DNA of 64,000 bases, from assembly GCA_021234155.1 (NCBI GenBank), contig JAJEKV010000005.1:4530952-4594951 (forward strand). The letters run 5' to 3'. Shown piece after piece: positions 43,472 to 55,150 of the stretch (position 1 is the first letter of the stretch; the number at the start of each line of letters is the position of its first letter). Position numbers and translations under genes: made by a program. This DNA comes from Isoetes taiwanensis (Eukaryota; Streptophyta; Lycopodiopsida; Isoetales; Isoetaceae). A model generated the notes under the pieces. The model searched no databases. It had not been told where the DNA came from and saw only the letters and a program-made list of their open reading frames with translations.

Positions 43472-44184
43472 CATGCCGAGCGTGTATTCATGTTGAAGGC
43501 TAAGGTTAGCATGAAACACGCTTAGCGTGTTTCAAATATTATCTTTCAGATTTTTCTAATGCTTTCTACTACACTTATTCATAATAGAAACTTGCATGCA
43601 ATAGCATGATTAATTCAGGAAGAGAAACTCAAGAATTTACTCGAAACAAAAAGAAGCAGATGAAGTTTATAAAAAACTATTCTGGTTTTCATAAACATCA
43701 TCTGCTTCCTCTGCCTCGAGCAAATGCAAAAGCTTGTCTTCTTGGATTAAACCTGCCATTGAGATGCAGCTTAAAACTAAATGAAAACTAACCTTGAGTT
43801 CTGAGGCTGGAAGGATTCGAAGAACGGAGGACTATGCTTTTGGTTTTAGTTCCGAGGCTTTTGGATTCGCAGACCTTAGTCCTCTGCTTTTGGTTATAAT
43901 TCTGAGCCTCCGATGTCCTCTGCTACAGATCCTACAGAACAAAAGGCGGAGTCTTTTAGTAAGTTAGGAATTGCCGAAACCAAACATCTAACATTGCTGA
44001 AAAGAAATCTGCTCACCAAGATTTTAGGAGGGTGGATGCAAACACAGCTGAAGCGCAACCGACAAATCGTATGAAGAAAGGAAGAAATTGTAGGAACTTT
44101 GAGAGCGTGAAATGGATTTATATAGGCATAATTAGAAATAAATTAGCGTGAATAATTGATTGCTTGAATTAACACGCCTGGCGT
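43472..44184. repeat. CACGCCNGGCGTG palindromes, cluster 5 (3 scattered copies)
   Basis: Copies at 43472-43484 (CATGCCGAGCGTG), 43517-43529 (CACGCTTAGCGTG) and 44172-44184 (CACGCCTGGCGTA). Beyond 44184 no more copies were found in the window. Confidence 0.7.
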
Positions 44185-45458
44185 ACGGTCTTCCCGCCAG
44201 ACATGACATGTATATGGTATAATATGTTGATTTACTACTAACAATTATACAGTGTGGTTCTTACTTATGCTTTATTATGTTAATTTATTATTACAGTTCA
44301 CTATCGGAGTTCTCTCTGGTAGTTATTTTATTTGGTTTGTAATAATGCTTTATTGCTATGTTTTAGTTATGTGGTGTAATTAATAATGTAAGTCATTGAT
44401 CACTAATAATTTTGGTAAATTGAACTAGTTTTCTAATAAAATTATCTATACGTTTTCATAAGAACCAACGATGTTTCATAGAAACTATTACCAATGTCGT
44501 TTCATAGAAACCATTAGCCTTATGAAGGCGCAAATTATGAGTTTCTCCATCAAATTATTAACATTTTATTTAGTGCAATTGACATGGTTCATGTGACGAA
44601 TTACAAAATGTTTCTCAAGAATTCCATTGTTATTTTATAGCAGAAAGACTCAATGGCTTTTTCAAAATCTTCCATATAAGTATATTTGATCAAAAAGTAA
44701 TGATAACTAATCTTTGCAATTTAAATGGATCCAGGGATTTGAACCCTGACATTAATGATTACCCTTGATATTTCTATTTTTTCCAATGATAAACTAGCAC
44801 GGAGCAGCAAAATGACATGTATTCTTCAACAAGTATTTCCAAAATGTATCATCGTTGGTCGTGTCTTGAATTCTACAAGGATAGATAGGTAGGTAGGGAT
44901 GTAGGTAGGTAGGAAACTAAAGAAAAGAGGAAGAAAGAACCCAATAAATAAAAGCAACAGAAACACTTCCCGTTATGCACTAGTTATGCACTAGCAGATA
45001 AGAGAACCTAATAAATAAAAGCAAAAAGAAAGCGTGTTATGCATCATCGGAAGTTAAAGCACTATAAAAGCTAGTTTTAGCATATTTAAGAACTATAAAA
45101 TGTTAACGAACTATAAAAGCTATAAATTCTTGAAAGCCTAGACCTTTCACTGTGAACAAGCCTTGTGTATGATATCAAATGTGCACCTATTCATGATTTT
45201 ACTATGTATTTGAATATTTGAAAAATGCAGCTACAACCATGCTGATTCCCAAATCAAGAAGCTCCACTATTTTGTATCTAGGCTACTACACTCATTCTTC
45301 ATTATAACTAATTCCCTGAAACATATGGCATGGATAAAAATGTTTGTACGTACCAGAAGCAAGAGGCTTTGTCGCACAAATGGCCTGAGCATAGGTTTTA
45401 ACAAAAGCACAACAGTGGGTAGGATTCTTGTTGAACAAGGGATTTTGAGATAGTTAGG
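44185..45458. other. AT-rich intergenic sequence
   Basis: No gene is seen. A (GGTA)n-like microsatellite lies at about 44886-44915. Repeated ACTATAAAA stretches occur near 45060-45125. Confidence 0.4.
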
Positions 45459-46672
45459 CTAAAATACAAACTCAAACTCTACCATAGTGACCACATCACA
45501 AGCACCAGCAGGATCATCAACAGGGTCAGATGGTAGCACAATAGATGGAAACATCCGCCGGATCTCAGAGCCATTTAAAAGCTTCAATCGGAAGAGAAAA
45601 TGCCAGGGACCACTACGCACTGGAAGAGAAGTGAGCACAGGCTGCAAAGCAGGCAGAGCAACACAGATCTTGGGGATCTGCACAATAGAATGAACCAAAT
45701 ATACACCCAGGCCATTAGCCATAGAAACCAAGAAATCAGGCACCATCAGATCAGGAGGAAGATCCTGAATCTGGAACCAACATGGGATTTTAACCGCTGT
45801 TAAAGAACTGGTGGACATTGCCGGAGTGTAATACTGATACAACACATAAGATTCACCCAAAGTATTCATCCCTCGACTAACCAATTGCCGCACAGAAGAC
45901 TCAGCCTCAAACATGATTATGAAGAAATTATTTGGTAGGAATTTCAGAGACTGATACCTGGGCAAACCAATCCGCCTTAGATGTCCAGCAAGCCAAGAGC
46001 TAAACCTCCTCGTGTCCAATATGTAACCCGTGAAGTAGCCCAATACAACAAATGAAACTAGATTCTCAATGGTCTGAACATGCCTGGTATGATCAATATC
46101 TATCCATGGAGTCTCTGGAAGAGCTGCCTGCAGGTCAACAGAGTGCTGATCCTCCACAAATTTCAGAGCCTCTTGAACACGGGCAGTCCTACACTCGAGC
46201 CTTGGCGCTTGATCCAATCTGAAAACCCACGAGTGATGCGAGCAACAATGTCATTGCTCGCCCGGCCGGGCTGAAGGTTAGGTTAGCTGCCGCCTGCACC
46301 CCGAGAGGTATCCAGAGCACCCCAGAGGCACATCAGCTACATGCACCCTAGAAGAGGGCGATCACCAAAGAAGTGATCCCTTCCCAAGCATTGTGAAAGA
46401 GGGCATCACAGATCCAGGGCCAAAGGGGGCATGCTTGATGGAATCAAGACCGGAGTCTCCAAAACACAATCTACTGGGGTCTCAGAATTATATTGAGAGG
46501 AAGAGCAATCCACATACCTCTCAACCAAAGGGGATTCCAAGAGCTCCCTCATCTCTGCCACCAATTGTATGCCACTTCCTACAGCCCGCGCCTCTTCATG
46601 CATGCCGAGACCCGCGCCCTTCCCTTTTACTGGAGGATTCTTCCTCCTCGCCATCTCCTTCTGATAGCAAGG
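45459..46672 (-). pseudogene. LINE ORF1-like protein with DUF4283 domain
   Basis: Two minus-strand frames. The upstream one starts near 46656 (MARRKNPPVKGKG) and stops at about 46406. The second (45459-46217) has the DUF4283 pattern: FSSWLAGHLRRIGLPRYQSL, KFLPNNFFIIMFEAE, YTPAM, IPCWFQIQDLPPDLM, LVSMANGLGVYL. DUF4283 is an RRM-like nucleic-acid-binding domain typical of ORF1 of plant LINEs and of their domesticated relatives. The CCHC knuckle that usually follows is absent. Stops between the frames and the abutting LTR fragment mark it as a relic. Confidence 0.65.
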
Positions 46673-47803
46673 CCTCCGGATATCAACAGACAGAATCGTG
46701 GCAATGGCATTGGCTGGCATAGAACAATGGCTAGGGTAGTCCACTCCATCAGCCCCTCCTGTGCACACTTTGCAGATAGGCTAAATCATGCTATAGCGTG
46801 GTTGTAGCCTTACGGAGACGCAATCTCATGGAGTCACCCTATGAGACTATTCCAGGTTACATCTCCCCGGTCCGATGAGGCAGGGAAAGGAGGAATCCCT
46901 TCCCAGATCATGTGCTTTCATGGGTGGCTAGAGGATCGTGGCCCCAGTGGCCACCATGCATCCGTACCCGACTTGAACCCCCCAAAATCCATAGGCCACC
47001 CCAGTGCGCACATCGAGCCCAGGACATCCCTTTAGGTACGTATCCTGCGATCTAGGAGGTATTAGACCCATACCCAGCCCATACGCAATGACCGACTATA
47101 GACCATACTATAGGAAACCTTGTAGCCATGCTAGGCAAGGTCCCACCCCCACTTCACCTCCATGATCCTTATATGGTGTTCAACCACATCATACCATCGA
47201 CAGTCAGGAGGGCTCTTGTGCACAGGCCATATTTAATGGGATTTAAGAGGTTCTAACTAGGAGCTTTTTAACCCATACACAGGAGGAACAGAAAGAGAGA
47301 ACAATCACATACAAAACGTCCATCATAATCTCAAATAGAACATAGAGTAGGGTCTAATCATCCATCTATTCATACAAGAGTTAGATTGGAACACAAACTA
47401 CCTAAAGATTAACTTGTCTCTTGGCTGGACCCGTTATCCCGAAGAACATCCATAGATCAAGTATATTATTTCAGTGTTCAAGCAGCTCCTCCCTTCTCCA
47501 ATCTTCCCCCAAATCGATTTCGTGCAGAATTGGGGGTGGAGGCCCAACTTGCCCTCTTAGATTAGAAAGTCCCCCCGATCAATCGATTTGGACTAGGTGG
47601 CTCCTCCTAATCACCCTATACCTACTAATTAACAATATTAGTTAGCCTAATTAGGTTAACTAACTTAATTAACTTATGACAATTTAGAATAGCTAACATA
47701 AACCCTTATAAATTAGCCCCTAATGACCCATAATGGTCTAAATATATTTAGTGACGTGTCATGGTACTTATACGTATAGCATATAAATATGTGGAACATC
47801 ACA
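46673..47803 (-). repeat. truncated gypsy LTR
   Basis: On the minus strand it starts at 47803 with TGTGATGTTCC and is cut at about 46673 by the LINE-like sequence. 46726-47075 is nearly identical to 7407-7747. No polypurine tract or family 3' untranslated sequence is evident on its right, so it may be a solo or broken LTR. Confidence 0.75.
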
Positions 47804-48458
47804 ACAACCCTCTCTTCCTGCAGAAAGCAACTTCTACTACGCTCACTCAGATGTGGATAGGATGGATCCCTATGTCGATCTATATGATGATATGCAGCAA
47901 CACAAGCAGTTGGGGAGTGTCACTCCTTGAAGATTTCAATGCATGAATAGGAAAGCAGTAGCCCGTGAGATTTGACACATAGGCTGGCGATGTGTTGCAG
48001 CTGTGCCCCGCAGAGGTGGCTTGGCCACGAACATGAAATGACAACCAGGTCATGCACTTTAACAGACAGTTGCTTCTGCTCTGTGGTATCTTTTTGACTT
48101 GGTGATTTGCAATGGCCTAGCACAGTGGCCCTCCTCCTCCATATGCACTTGTAGACAGGAGAACCATGACAGAGGTCTGGTGGACCGAGACCTCACCCCA
48201 GTGCAACAAGAGCCCTACAAGCATGAGCTCACCAAGGTTTGAAACATAGAAAGAGGCAAGATTGGCATTTTTCGCCTACCAAATGCTGCTGCAAACCCTC
48301 AGGGATATTCTGTTGAAGCCCCATCCTTCTCTGATGCTCCTGCCCCACCCACTCCAGCCCCACGCCCTGCTCCCGCTACCTCAATGGCCACTGCTCCTCA
48401 TTCACATGCTACCTCCGCTCCTACTGATTCTCGCTCTGCCTCCACTGAAGGAAATAAT
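47804..48458. other. sequence between LTR fragment and copia element
   Basis: No gene is assigned. The end of this stretch (about 48290-48458, +) reads as a Pro/Ala/Ser-rich frame that stops at the copia border. It could be the tail of a disrupted reading frame, but the composition alone may explain it. Confidence 0.3.
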
Positions 48459-49355
48459 TGATTATAATCAAGACTAACTAGATCAACTCTAGCACATATC
48501 AATGATAAGTTAACAAAAACAATATAATTCAAATAGGCTTAACCATTGAATCCAATGTGCTATACCATTGAAAATTATTCGTCTAACAGACCATTAGACT
48601 ATACTCAATGTCTATGCTCCGAGAGCCCAAGCAATAGCCTCGCAAAGCTATTCTTATCTGCAACATATAATCTGCATTCGATTTCTTCTTAGTTTAATAG
48701 GGCCAAGCCCGACCGCTTAGGTTCGGACTCGGCCGATCAGCAACGAACACCGGCCGCCTAGGTACAGATAAACTTGCCAAATTCAAATTCCCATTTGGCT
48801 AAAGATGAGGGAATGGTGAGAGGAATTAACGTGGTGCTGACTAACCCTCCATGATGTTTAACAAGAAATAATGTTCAATGGTTCATCAATATTTCTATGT
48901 CTTCATCAACAGCTGTTTATCTAATTTATTTAGCATGACCTAACTTTATCATTCCCCTTTCATGCTAAATATCTGTGAGATCTTGATCTGTATAATCCTT
49001 GGTTTGCATTGCCACTCCTTCAGTAGATCATGAGACCTTTTGATCAAGTATTTCACCATATTTATATACGAACTTAGTAACTGTTATCAGATAATATAAA
49101 ATCTCCACTGTCACAACTGATACATGATCAACCTATGTTCAACCCTTTAAAATGAATGTTCTCAACTTAGAGCAGATGACATTCCATCAAGCACATGTCT
49201 GTTATCAAATAAGATAAAACTCTGATTGCACAGCATTTTGCAGATCCACTTAAAGAAGATAAAATCTCTATCAAATATCTGTTTGTTCACAGAGAAGATA
49301 AAATCTCTGATAGCTTAGGTTTCAAGGAAGATAAAATCCTTAGCAAAACATATCA
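48459..49355 (-). repeat. 3' LTR of the copia element
   Basis: About 897 bp. On the minus strand it begins TGATATG at 49355 right after a purine tract (AGAGAAGAAGGGT) and ends ATAATCA at 48459, giving TGAT...ATCA termini. The pol stop codon (TGA at 49353-49355) is formed by the first three bases of the LTR. There is no second LTR to confirm the borders. Confidence 0.6.
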
Positions 49356-50231
49356 ACCCTTCTTCTCTTGCAATTTCTTTTCCATAACTCCCAGAGCATG
49401 TTTGAACTTATTAAACTTAACTTCTGACAGACCCTTGGTCAAAACATCAGCCACCTGCTCATTTGTATTGATGTGCTCAACTATAATAATCCCTTTGCTC
49501 ACCAAATCCCTAATGAAGTGAACATGAAGTTCTATATGTTTGGTTCTTTGGTGTAAAACAGGGCTCTTGGTAATAGCAATACAACTCAAACTGTCTGAAT
49601 ATAACATTGTTGGTCCAACTTGGCTTACCCTTAATTCTTCAAGCAGACGTCTTATCCAAGTAATCTCTTTAGCTGCCAAGGATGCTAAGTTGTATTCTGC
49701 TTCTGCTGTTGACATGGCCACACAAGACTGTTTTTTACTCTTCCATGCTACTGTGGCTCCCCCTAGCATTAAGCAAAACCCAGATGTTGATTTCCTAGAA
49801 TCAATGTCACTTCCCCAATCTGCATCAGCATACCGAGTTAGATTCAAGTTATCATTGTTGAAAGTTAATCCATGGTCTTGTGTTAATTTCAAGTATCTGA
49901 GGACCCTTTTAGCAGCTATCCAGTGTTGATGTCCTGGATTATTAGTGAATCTGTTCAACATGCTGACTGCAAAGGTTATGTCTGGTCTGGTACTATTTGC
50001 CACAAAAAGTAAACATCCAACCAACTCCCTGTATGGTATTTTGTCCATTTGCTGCTGTTCAAATTCTGTTTTTGGACTCAAGTCAGAAGATAGTTTAAGG
50101 CCCTGTACCATTGGTGTTTTTGCCACATTGCACTCCAACATGTGAAATCTATTTAGCATTCCTTGAATGTTTGCCTTTTGAGAGATTGTTAAAGTTTTTC
50201 CTTGATCATCCCTTGTTACTTCCATTCCCAA
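49353..50231 (-). pseudogene. copia RT end and RNase H
   Basis: An open frame of 292 codons. It covers the RT end (MEVTRDDQGKTLTISQ, VGCLLFVANSTRPDITFAV) and the copia RNase H with ADADWGSD, KSTSGFCLMLGG, KKQSCVAMSTAEAEY and KHIELHVHFIRDLV. The end is the usual VADVLTKGL. It overlaps the upstream frame at 50206-50231, and a single base change there would explain the break. Confidence 0.9.
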
Positions 50232-52942
50232 GAATTTCCTTAACTGTCCCCAAATCTGTCATTTGAAATTTGTTCTTCAGAATTTCCTTGCAATGTTCTA
50301 ATATTTCTGGGCTGCTTGGTACCATTATGTTATCATCAACATATAAGGCAATAATGCAAAACTGACCTCCCTTATGCAAAATATAGATATTTCCATCATT
50401 TAGAAACTTTTTAAACCCTTGTTCCTGCAAGTACTCATCAATGCACTTATACCACATCCTTGGAGATTGTTTTAATCCATAAACAGCACGCTTGAGTTTC
50501 CAGACCATGCCTTCTTGTCTTGCTTCAAATCCAGAGGCTGGTTGCATGTATACTTCCTCATCTAATTTGGCATTTAGAAATGCAGTGCTCACATCCATGT
50601 GATGTACATCCAATTTGTTTGCATTTGCAAAGGCTAACAGTACCCTTATGCTGGTCAGCTTTACTATAGGTGAAAATGTTTCTTCATAATCAATTCCCCT
50701 CTTTTGGGTGTAACCTCGTGCCACCAATCTTGCCTTATATTTTTGTTCCCCATTCACCCCTGTTTTTATTTTGTAGATCCACTTGCTGCCAATCACATTT
50801 TTATTTGCTGGCCTTGCTACTACTTCATAGCTATTTGTTCTATCAAAAGCATGCATTTCCTCCATCATAGCTTGCTTCCACTTTTCAGAGTCCACTAATA
50901 AGATAGCTTGCTCATAATTTAATGGTATGTCTGACTCAAGTAAAGCGAATACATAATTAATGTCAACACTCTCCTTGAGAAGTCTTTTGCTTTTTCCATA
51001 TTCTATTCTTCCATAATCTGAAATGTTAATGTCCAACTGTTCCTTAAGTTTTTCAGCTTCTGTCTTTCTTTTTTTCTTTCCCCTGTGTACCTCTGGTTCA
51101 TTTAATGATGCATCCTGGTCCCCTATATCAGTCTGAATTTCAGCAACATCCTTTTCTCTTGTATCTTCCTCATGATTACTTTCCCCTTGCATTTGCTTTG
51201 CTGAATCATATTCATCATTATCAAATTGTCCCTGCTCTGTCCGAGTATCTTCTCCTTTGTGCTCCCTTGTTGCTGGCATATTATTTCTGTTTTTATAAAC
51301 ACAAGTCTCATCAAAAACAACATCTCTACTAATTATTATGCACCTCTTGTTTGGATAAAAAAGTCTGAACCCTTTGAATTGTTCATCATAACCTGCAAGA
51401 TAGCATTTCACTGACCTGTCATCAAGTTTTCTCCTAAGTTCCTTAGGAACATGAGCATATGTTGTACAACCATAGATCTTAAACATATCATATGATGGTA
51501 TGTTCCCATTCCACATTTCTTCTGGGGTTTTGCCTTTAATGGAGCTCAATGTAGTTCTTGCAGCTTCATCCCAAAGATAGTTTGGCATACCTGATTGCTT
51601 TAGCATTGATCTTACTGCATCGAGTATAGTTCTATTCTTCCTCTCTGCTATGCCATTTTGCTGAGGTGTATACCTGCATGTCAATTGTCTTTTGATTCCA
51701 TGATCCCTGCAGTGTTTGTTAAATTCATATGACAAGAATTCTCCTCCTCTGTCTGATCTAACACATTTGATCTTTTTCCCAGTTTCCCTTTCAACTTCTT
51801 GTTCAAATAATTTGTAGGCTGAAAAAGCTTGATCCTTGTGCTTTAATATGTAACATTTTGTTTTCCTTGAAAAATCGTCTATGAATGTTATAAAAAATCT
51901 TTTGCCACTTAAGCTGATTACATTAATGGGACCACACAAATCCGTATGGATCAGGTCCAAAACTTCTTTTGCTCTTTTGGTTGACTTCTTGAAGCTGAGT
52001 CTAGTGTGCTTTCCTAGCATGCAACCTTCACAAATTAAATTTCCATGTATCTTGTTGTCTCCATTGATCATATTCTTCTTAATCATATAGTGTATATTAT
52101 TAACATGTGTATGTCCCAGTCTCTTATGCCATTCTCTAACTGTTGGTACTGTTGTAAGGTTTATTGAGCCCTCAATTTCCTGTTTGTCAAGTGCACAGAG
52201 ATTTCCTACTCTTTTGACAATGAATTTTAACTCATCTTTAAGAAAGATTTTGCAATATTTCTTCTCAAAACAAACTCTATATCCTAGATCCACAAGTTGG
52301 CTGACTAAAATGAGATTTCTGATTATTGATGGAACACATAGTACATTCTTAAGTTCAACAGGGTGTCCATTCAAATCAAATATTTCTAACATCCCTGATT
52401 CTTCTACTTCTTGTAAATTCCCATCTCCAAGCTGAATATAGCTTGAGTTGCTCCTTGTTTTCCCGTTCAATTTATTTGCCTCCTTAATCACGCATCTCTC
52501 AGCTCCTGAATCTAATACAAGCAGGTCATTTTTGTCTTTAGTTTCATATAAAGACAATGAATTGAAAATTTCAGAGCAGGAATTTACCTCAGCATTTTTG
52601 TCCAATTCTTCTTCCCCTTCAGTCTTAACTTTCTTAGCCAAATTTACATCTGAAATATTCCTTCCCCTTCCTCTCCCTTTGTGATACCTTCCCCTTGTTC
52701 CCTCTCTAAATTCTTTTCTCCCTCTTCCCTTTGCAACATCCTTAGGGCTGGAATAGTTTGCAGCCAAGTGGCCAATACCATCACAATTGTAGCATCTGTT
52801 ATCCTTTCCAGCAAGATTAGGGCAATTATGTTTCAAATGACCATAGCTATTGCAGTGATAGCATGGTCCTAACTTGCTTTTTTCTAAATATGCACCTTTG
52901 CTTTTCCCTTTTGCTGCATATAGTATTTCAGAATGTTCTTCT
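50206..52942 (-). pseudogene. copia pol: zinc knuckle, protease, integrase, RT
   Basis: The main open frame is 50206-52836 (876 codons) and continues upstream without a stop to the TAA near 52945. It has two CCHC knuckles (CYHCNSYGHLKHNC; CYNCDGIGHLAANY) and a protease active site (LVLDSGAERCV). The integrase follows with HHCC (HKRLGHTHVNNIH ... CEGCMLGK), D (HTDLCGP), D (FIDDFSRK) and E (QQNGIAERKNR). RT has KARLVARGYTQKRGIDYEE and the catalytic YVDDNIM. Only the end is out of frame with RNase H. Domain content and length match a normal copia pol. Confidence 0.9.
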
Positions 52943-52944
52943 TG

Positions 52945-53595
52945 TTATTTGATTAAAAGTTTTTGCTCTAATTCTGACTTGACCATGAGTTCAGCCTGTT
53001 CTCTATTCTTTGCTACATTTCTAACTAATGTAGATAATTGATCATAGGCAGAAAAAGCCCTTGAGATAGTCATTACCTGATGATCCTCAGTAATTGTCAC
53101 CCCTGCTGCCTCCAAATCTGCCACAAGATTGTCAAACTTTTGGAAAAATTCTGTGATGTCATCTTTATCTTGAAATTTCAGATTTCTGAGTTCCCTGTCC
53201 AACACATCAAGCTGAGAAGATGTTTTATTTTCATATGTTTTAATCAAATACTTCCATATTGCCCTTGGATTCATACCTCTCACTTTCAGAAGGATGCTGG
53301 AACTTAGTTTAACTGTCATTATACTCTTAGCTTCCATTACTTTAGCAGACATACCGGTGCTTAAACTAGTTACCTCAACTGAACTAGTGTTGTCACTTGT
53401 TGAAGACTTCTCTTTAGCATCTCCTTTCTGGCTAGATTCGCTGATATCCTGAACATTATCTGCATCCTCACCCACATAAGGCCACAACCCTTCTACTTCC
53501 AAAATTTCTTGAATTTTGGCCTTCCAAACTTGGAATCCACCTGTACCTTTAAACACATCAACTGCACTCAACAGTGATGCACCCAGTCTAGTAGT
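52945..53595 (-). pseudogene. copia gag (UBN2-type), 5'-truncated
   Basis: A gag of the UBN2/retrotran_gag class: FQVWKAKIQEILEVEGLW, AIWKYLIKTYENKTSSQLDV, LRNLKFQDKDDITEFFQKFD. The frame appears to start at 53625, but its first residues come from the abutting gypsy LTR, so the true start is lost. It stops at 52945-52947, while sequence after the stop stays in frame to the zinc knuckles (EEHSEILYAAKGKSKG). That makes it either a nonsense mutation or a read-through stop. Confidence 0.85.
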
Positions 53596-55150
53596 TGTGA
53601 CGTCCCCTACTCGTATACGGTGCACTCACCGTATACAAACAGGAGTTCTTCCCCCACACCAGCTCCATGCTGATACAGGGCCCTCCACATATCACTGCAC
53701 CCGTAACGAGTCTCAGTGGGGAGAGTGAAGGTGTCATTCTACCCCGTCTCCCTCAGGGCCTACCTAGCTGCGGAAGCGTAAACATACATGTCAGTAGCAC
53801 ATACATCAACATCCTGTGACCATCTCGAAGGATGGTCCCCTCATATCTGCATAGACAAAGATCGGCACATCACATAGGGGATCCTACCCAAGGCTCGAGA
53901 CTCAAAGGATGGTGGCGGCTTGGGTCTCCGTGAGTTCGCTGGGGCCGTAATTCATGGCAATGGATTTGGGCGGCATAAGAACATGGCATAGGGTTGTCCA
54001 CTCCATCCGCCCCTCCATTGCACACTTTGCGTAGTAGGCTGAAAAGTGTTGGGACTGATCCCCGGATGCATAGCCGAAGGGGCTATTCTGGGTCTCATCC
54101 TCCCGATTCCGATGGGGCGGTGGGATCACTCCCTCCGGAGATCTACATGCTAACTCAAGGTGACTAGAGGGCCACCGCCTGTGATTCGACCGAACCCACC
54201 GGAAAGTGTACACCACTTCACGCGTGTGAGCCCATGCCTTACCCGCACTCGGTGGTAAGCCATTAGACCTAGTCACAATGATCCCCGGTAGGCTTTACAC
54301 ACCGGGGATCGCTTCAAGAGTCGGGACATGAACCTCCTTTTTAGCCGGTCCTGGCCCTTCACCCACAACCCGGTGTGGCTCTTGTACACACAGGCGAATC
54401 TACAAAGTGCTAGAGAGGCTACTCTAGGAGCATCAACTACAAGCTTTAGGGCCTCTACCCCCTTCCCAATACAAGGAGTTCACGAAATACATCATCCAAA
54501 TATATCACGGAAGAACTAAAGAACTAGATCCAATCATAGAGTTAGGTTCTTTAGTTAGTGTCCCAGATCTAAGATCTAGATAACTACTATGGGCAATTTA
54601 ATAGTCTAAACCCTCCGATTCTATGACTAGAAGACGGTTTAAGCTATTAAATTGACCAAATCCCGATCCTTGAGTGGCTCCTCCTGACCTGAGTTCAACC
54701 ATCCTGCTGAGCTGATCGAATTCAGGGAAACTGATGGCGCAATTCGCTTGGGCAGCGTCTGGGAGGCGGTTTTGGCTCCTGGGGCAGCCAAAACTGAGCT
54801 CTAAAACCCTAAGGACGAAAACTAGCAAGCTAGGGTTTTCCTACCCTAAATAGACATGGGGTTTAGGCTAGGGTTTCCAATTACCCAATTTGGCATGTGG
54901 GATAATTGGAAAGGCCCCACTTGCCTTTAGTGGCTAGGTGGCAAAATATGCCAACATGGAAAGGTGTGCCCTCATTAATGTGCACATGTGCACATTAATA
55001 ATATATGAACACTCCTAGCAAGTTGCCCCCTAGGGCTACTTACACGGCTATCCGCTTGGCATTACCGCCAATCGGGTGGCGGTAATGCTGGCGTGGCGTG
55101 GCGATTACAATGTACGTCCCGGGGGCGTATCTTGTCTTTGGAACGTCACA
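53596..55150 (-). repeat. 3' LTR of gypsy element C
   Basis: 1555 bp. On the minus strand it starts at 55150 with TGTGACGTTCC after a polypurine tract (complement of TTCTCCCCACC) and ends ACGTCACA at 53596. It is the best complete reference copy of this LTR in the window. The small frames within it are not genes. Confidence 0.9.

Larger units (their letters stand above)
38816..43487. mobile_element. segment bounded by inverted repeats with captured gene pieces
   Basis: The ends are inverted ~40-bp repeats: 38816-38856 and 43447-43487 share a run of T, CTCCCTCTCTGCTGAATGCA and GCCGAGCGTGTAT in opposite orientation. Outside each end are CACGCCNGGCGTG palindromes. Inside lie exon pieces of a GPAT, of MCM9 and of PPR genes, all on the + strand. 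This is the look of a gene-capturing transposon (Pack-MULE- or Helitron-like). No transposase, Rep or helicase is seen inside, and no target duplication was identified, so the class is open. Confidence 0.5.
48459..53595 (-). mobile_element. Ty1/copia element, nearly intact body, 5' end missing
   Basis: Minus-strand order: gag, zinc knuckles, protease, integrase, RT, RNase H, 3' LTR. This is the copia order, with integrase before RT. Only one stop (near 52945) and one frame break (near 50220) interrupt about 4.2 kb of coding sequence, so it is young. The first gag codons and the 5' LTR are lost where gypsy element C begins at 53596. Confidence 0.9.

Noticed and set aside
50670-52684. several + strand frames
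   Set aside because: Antisense shadows of the copia pol.
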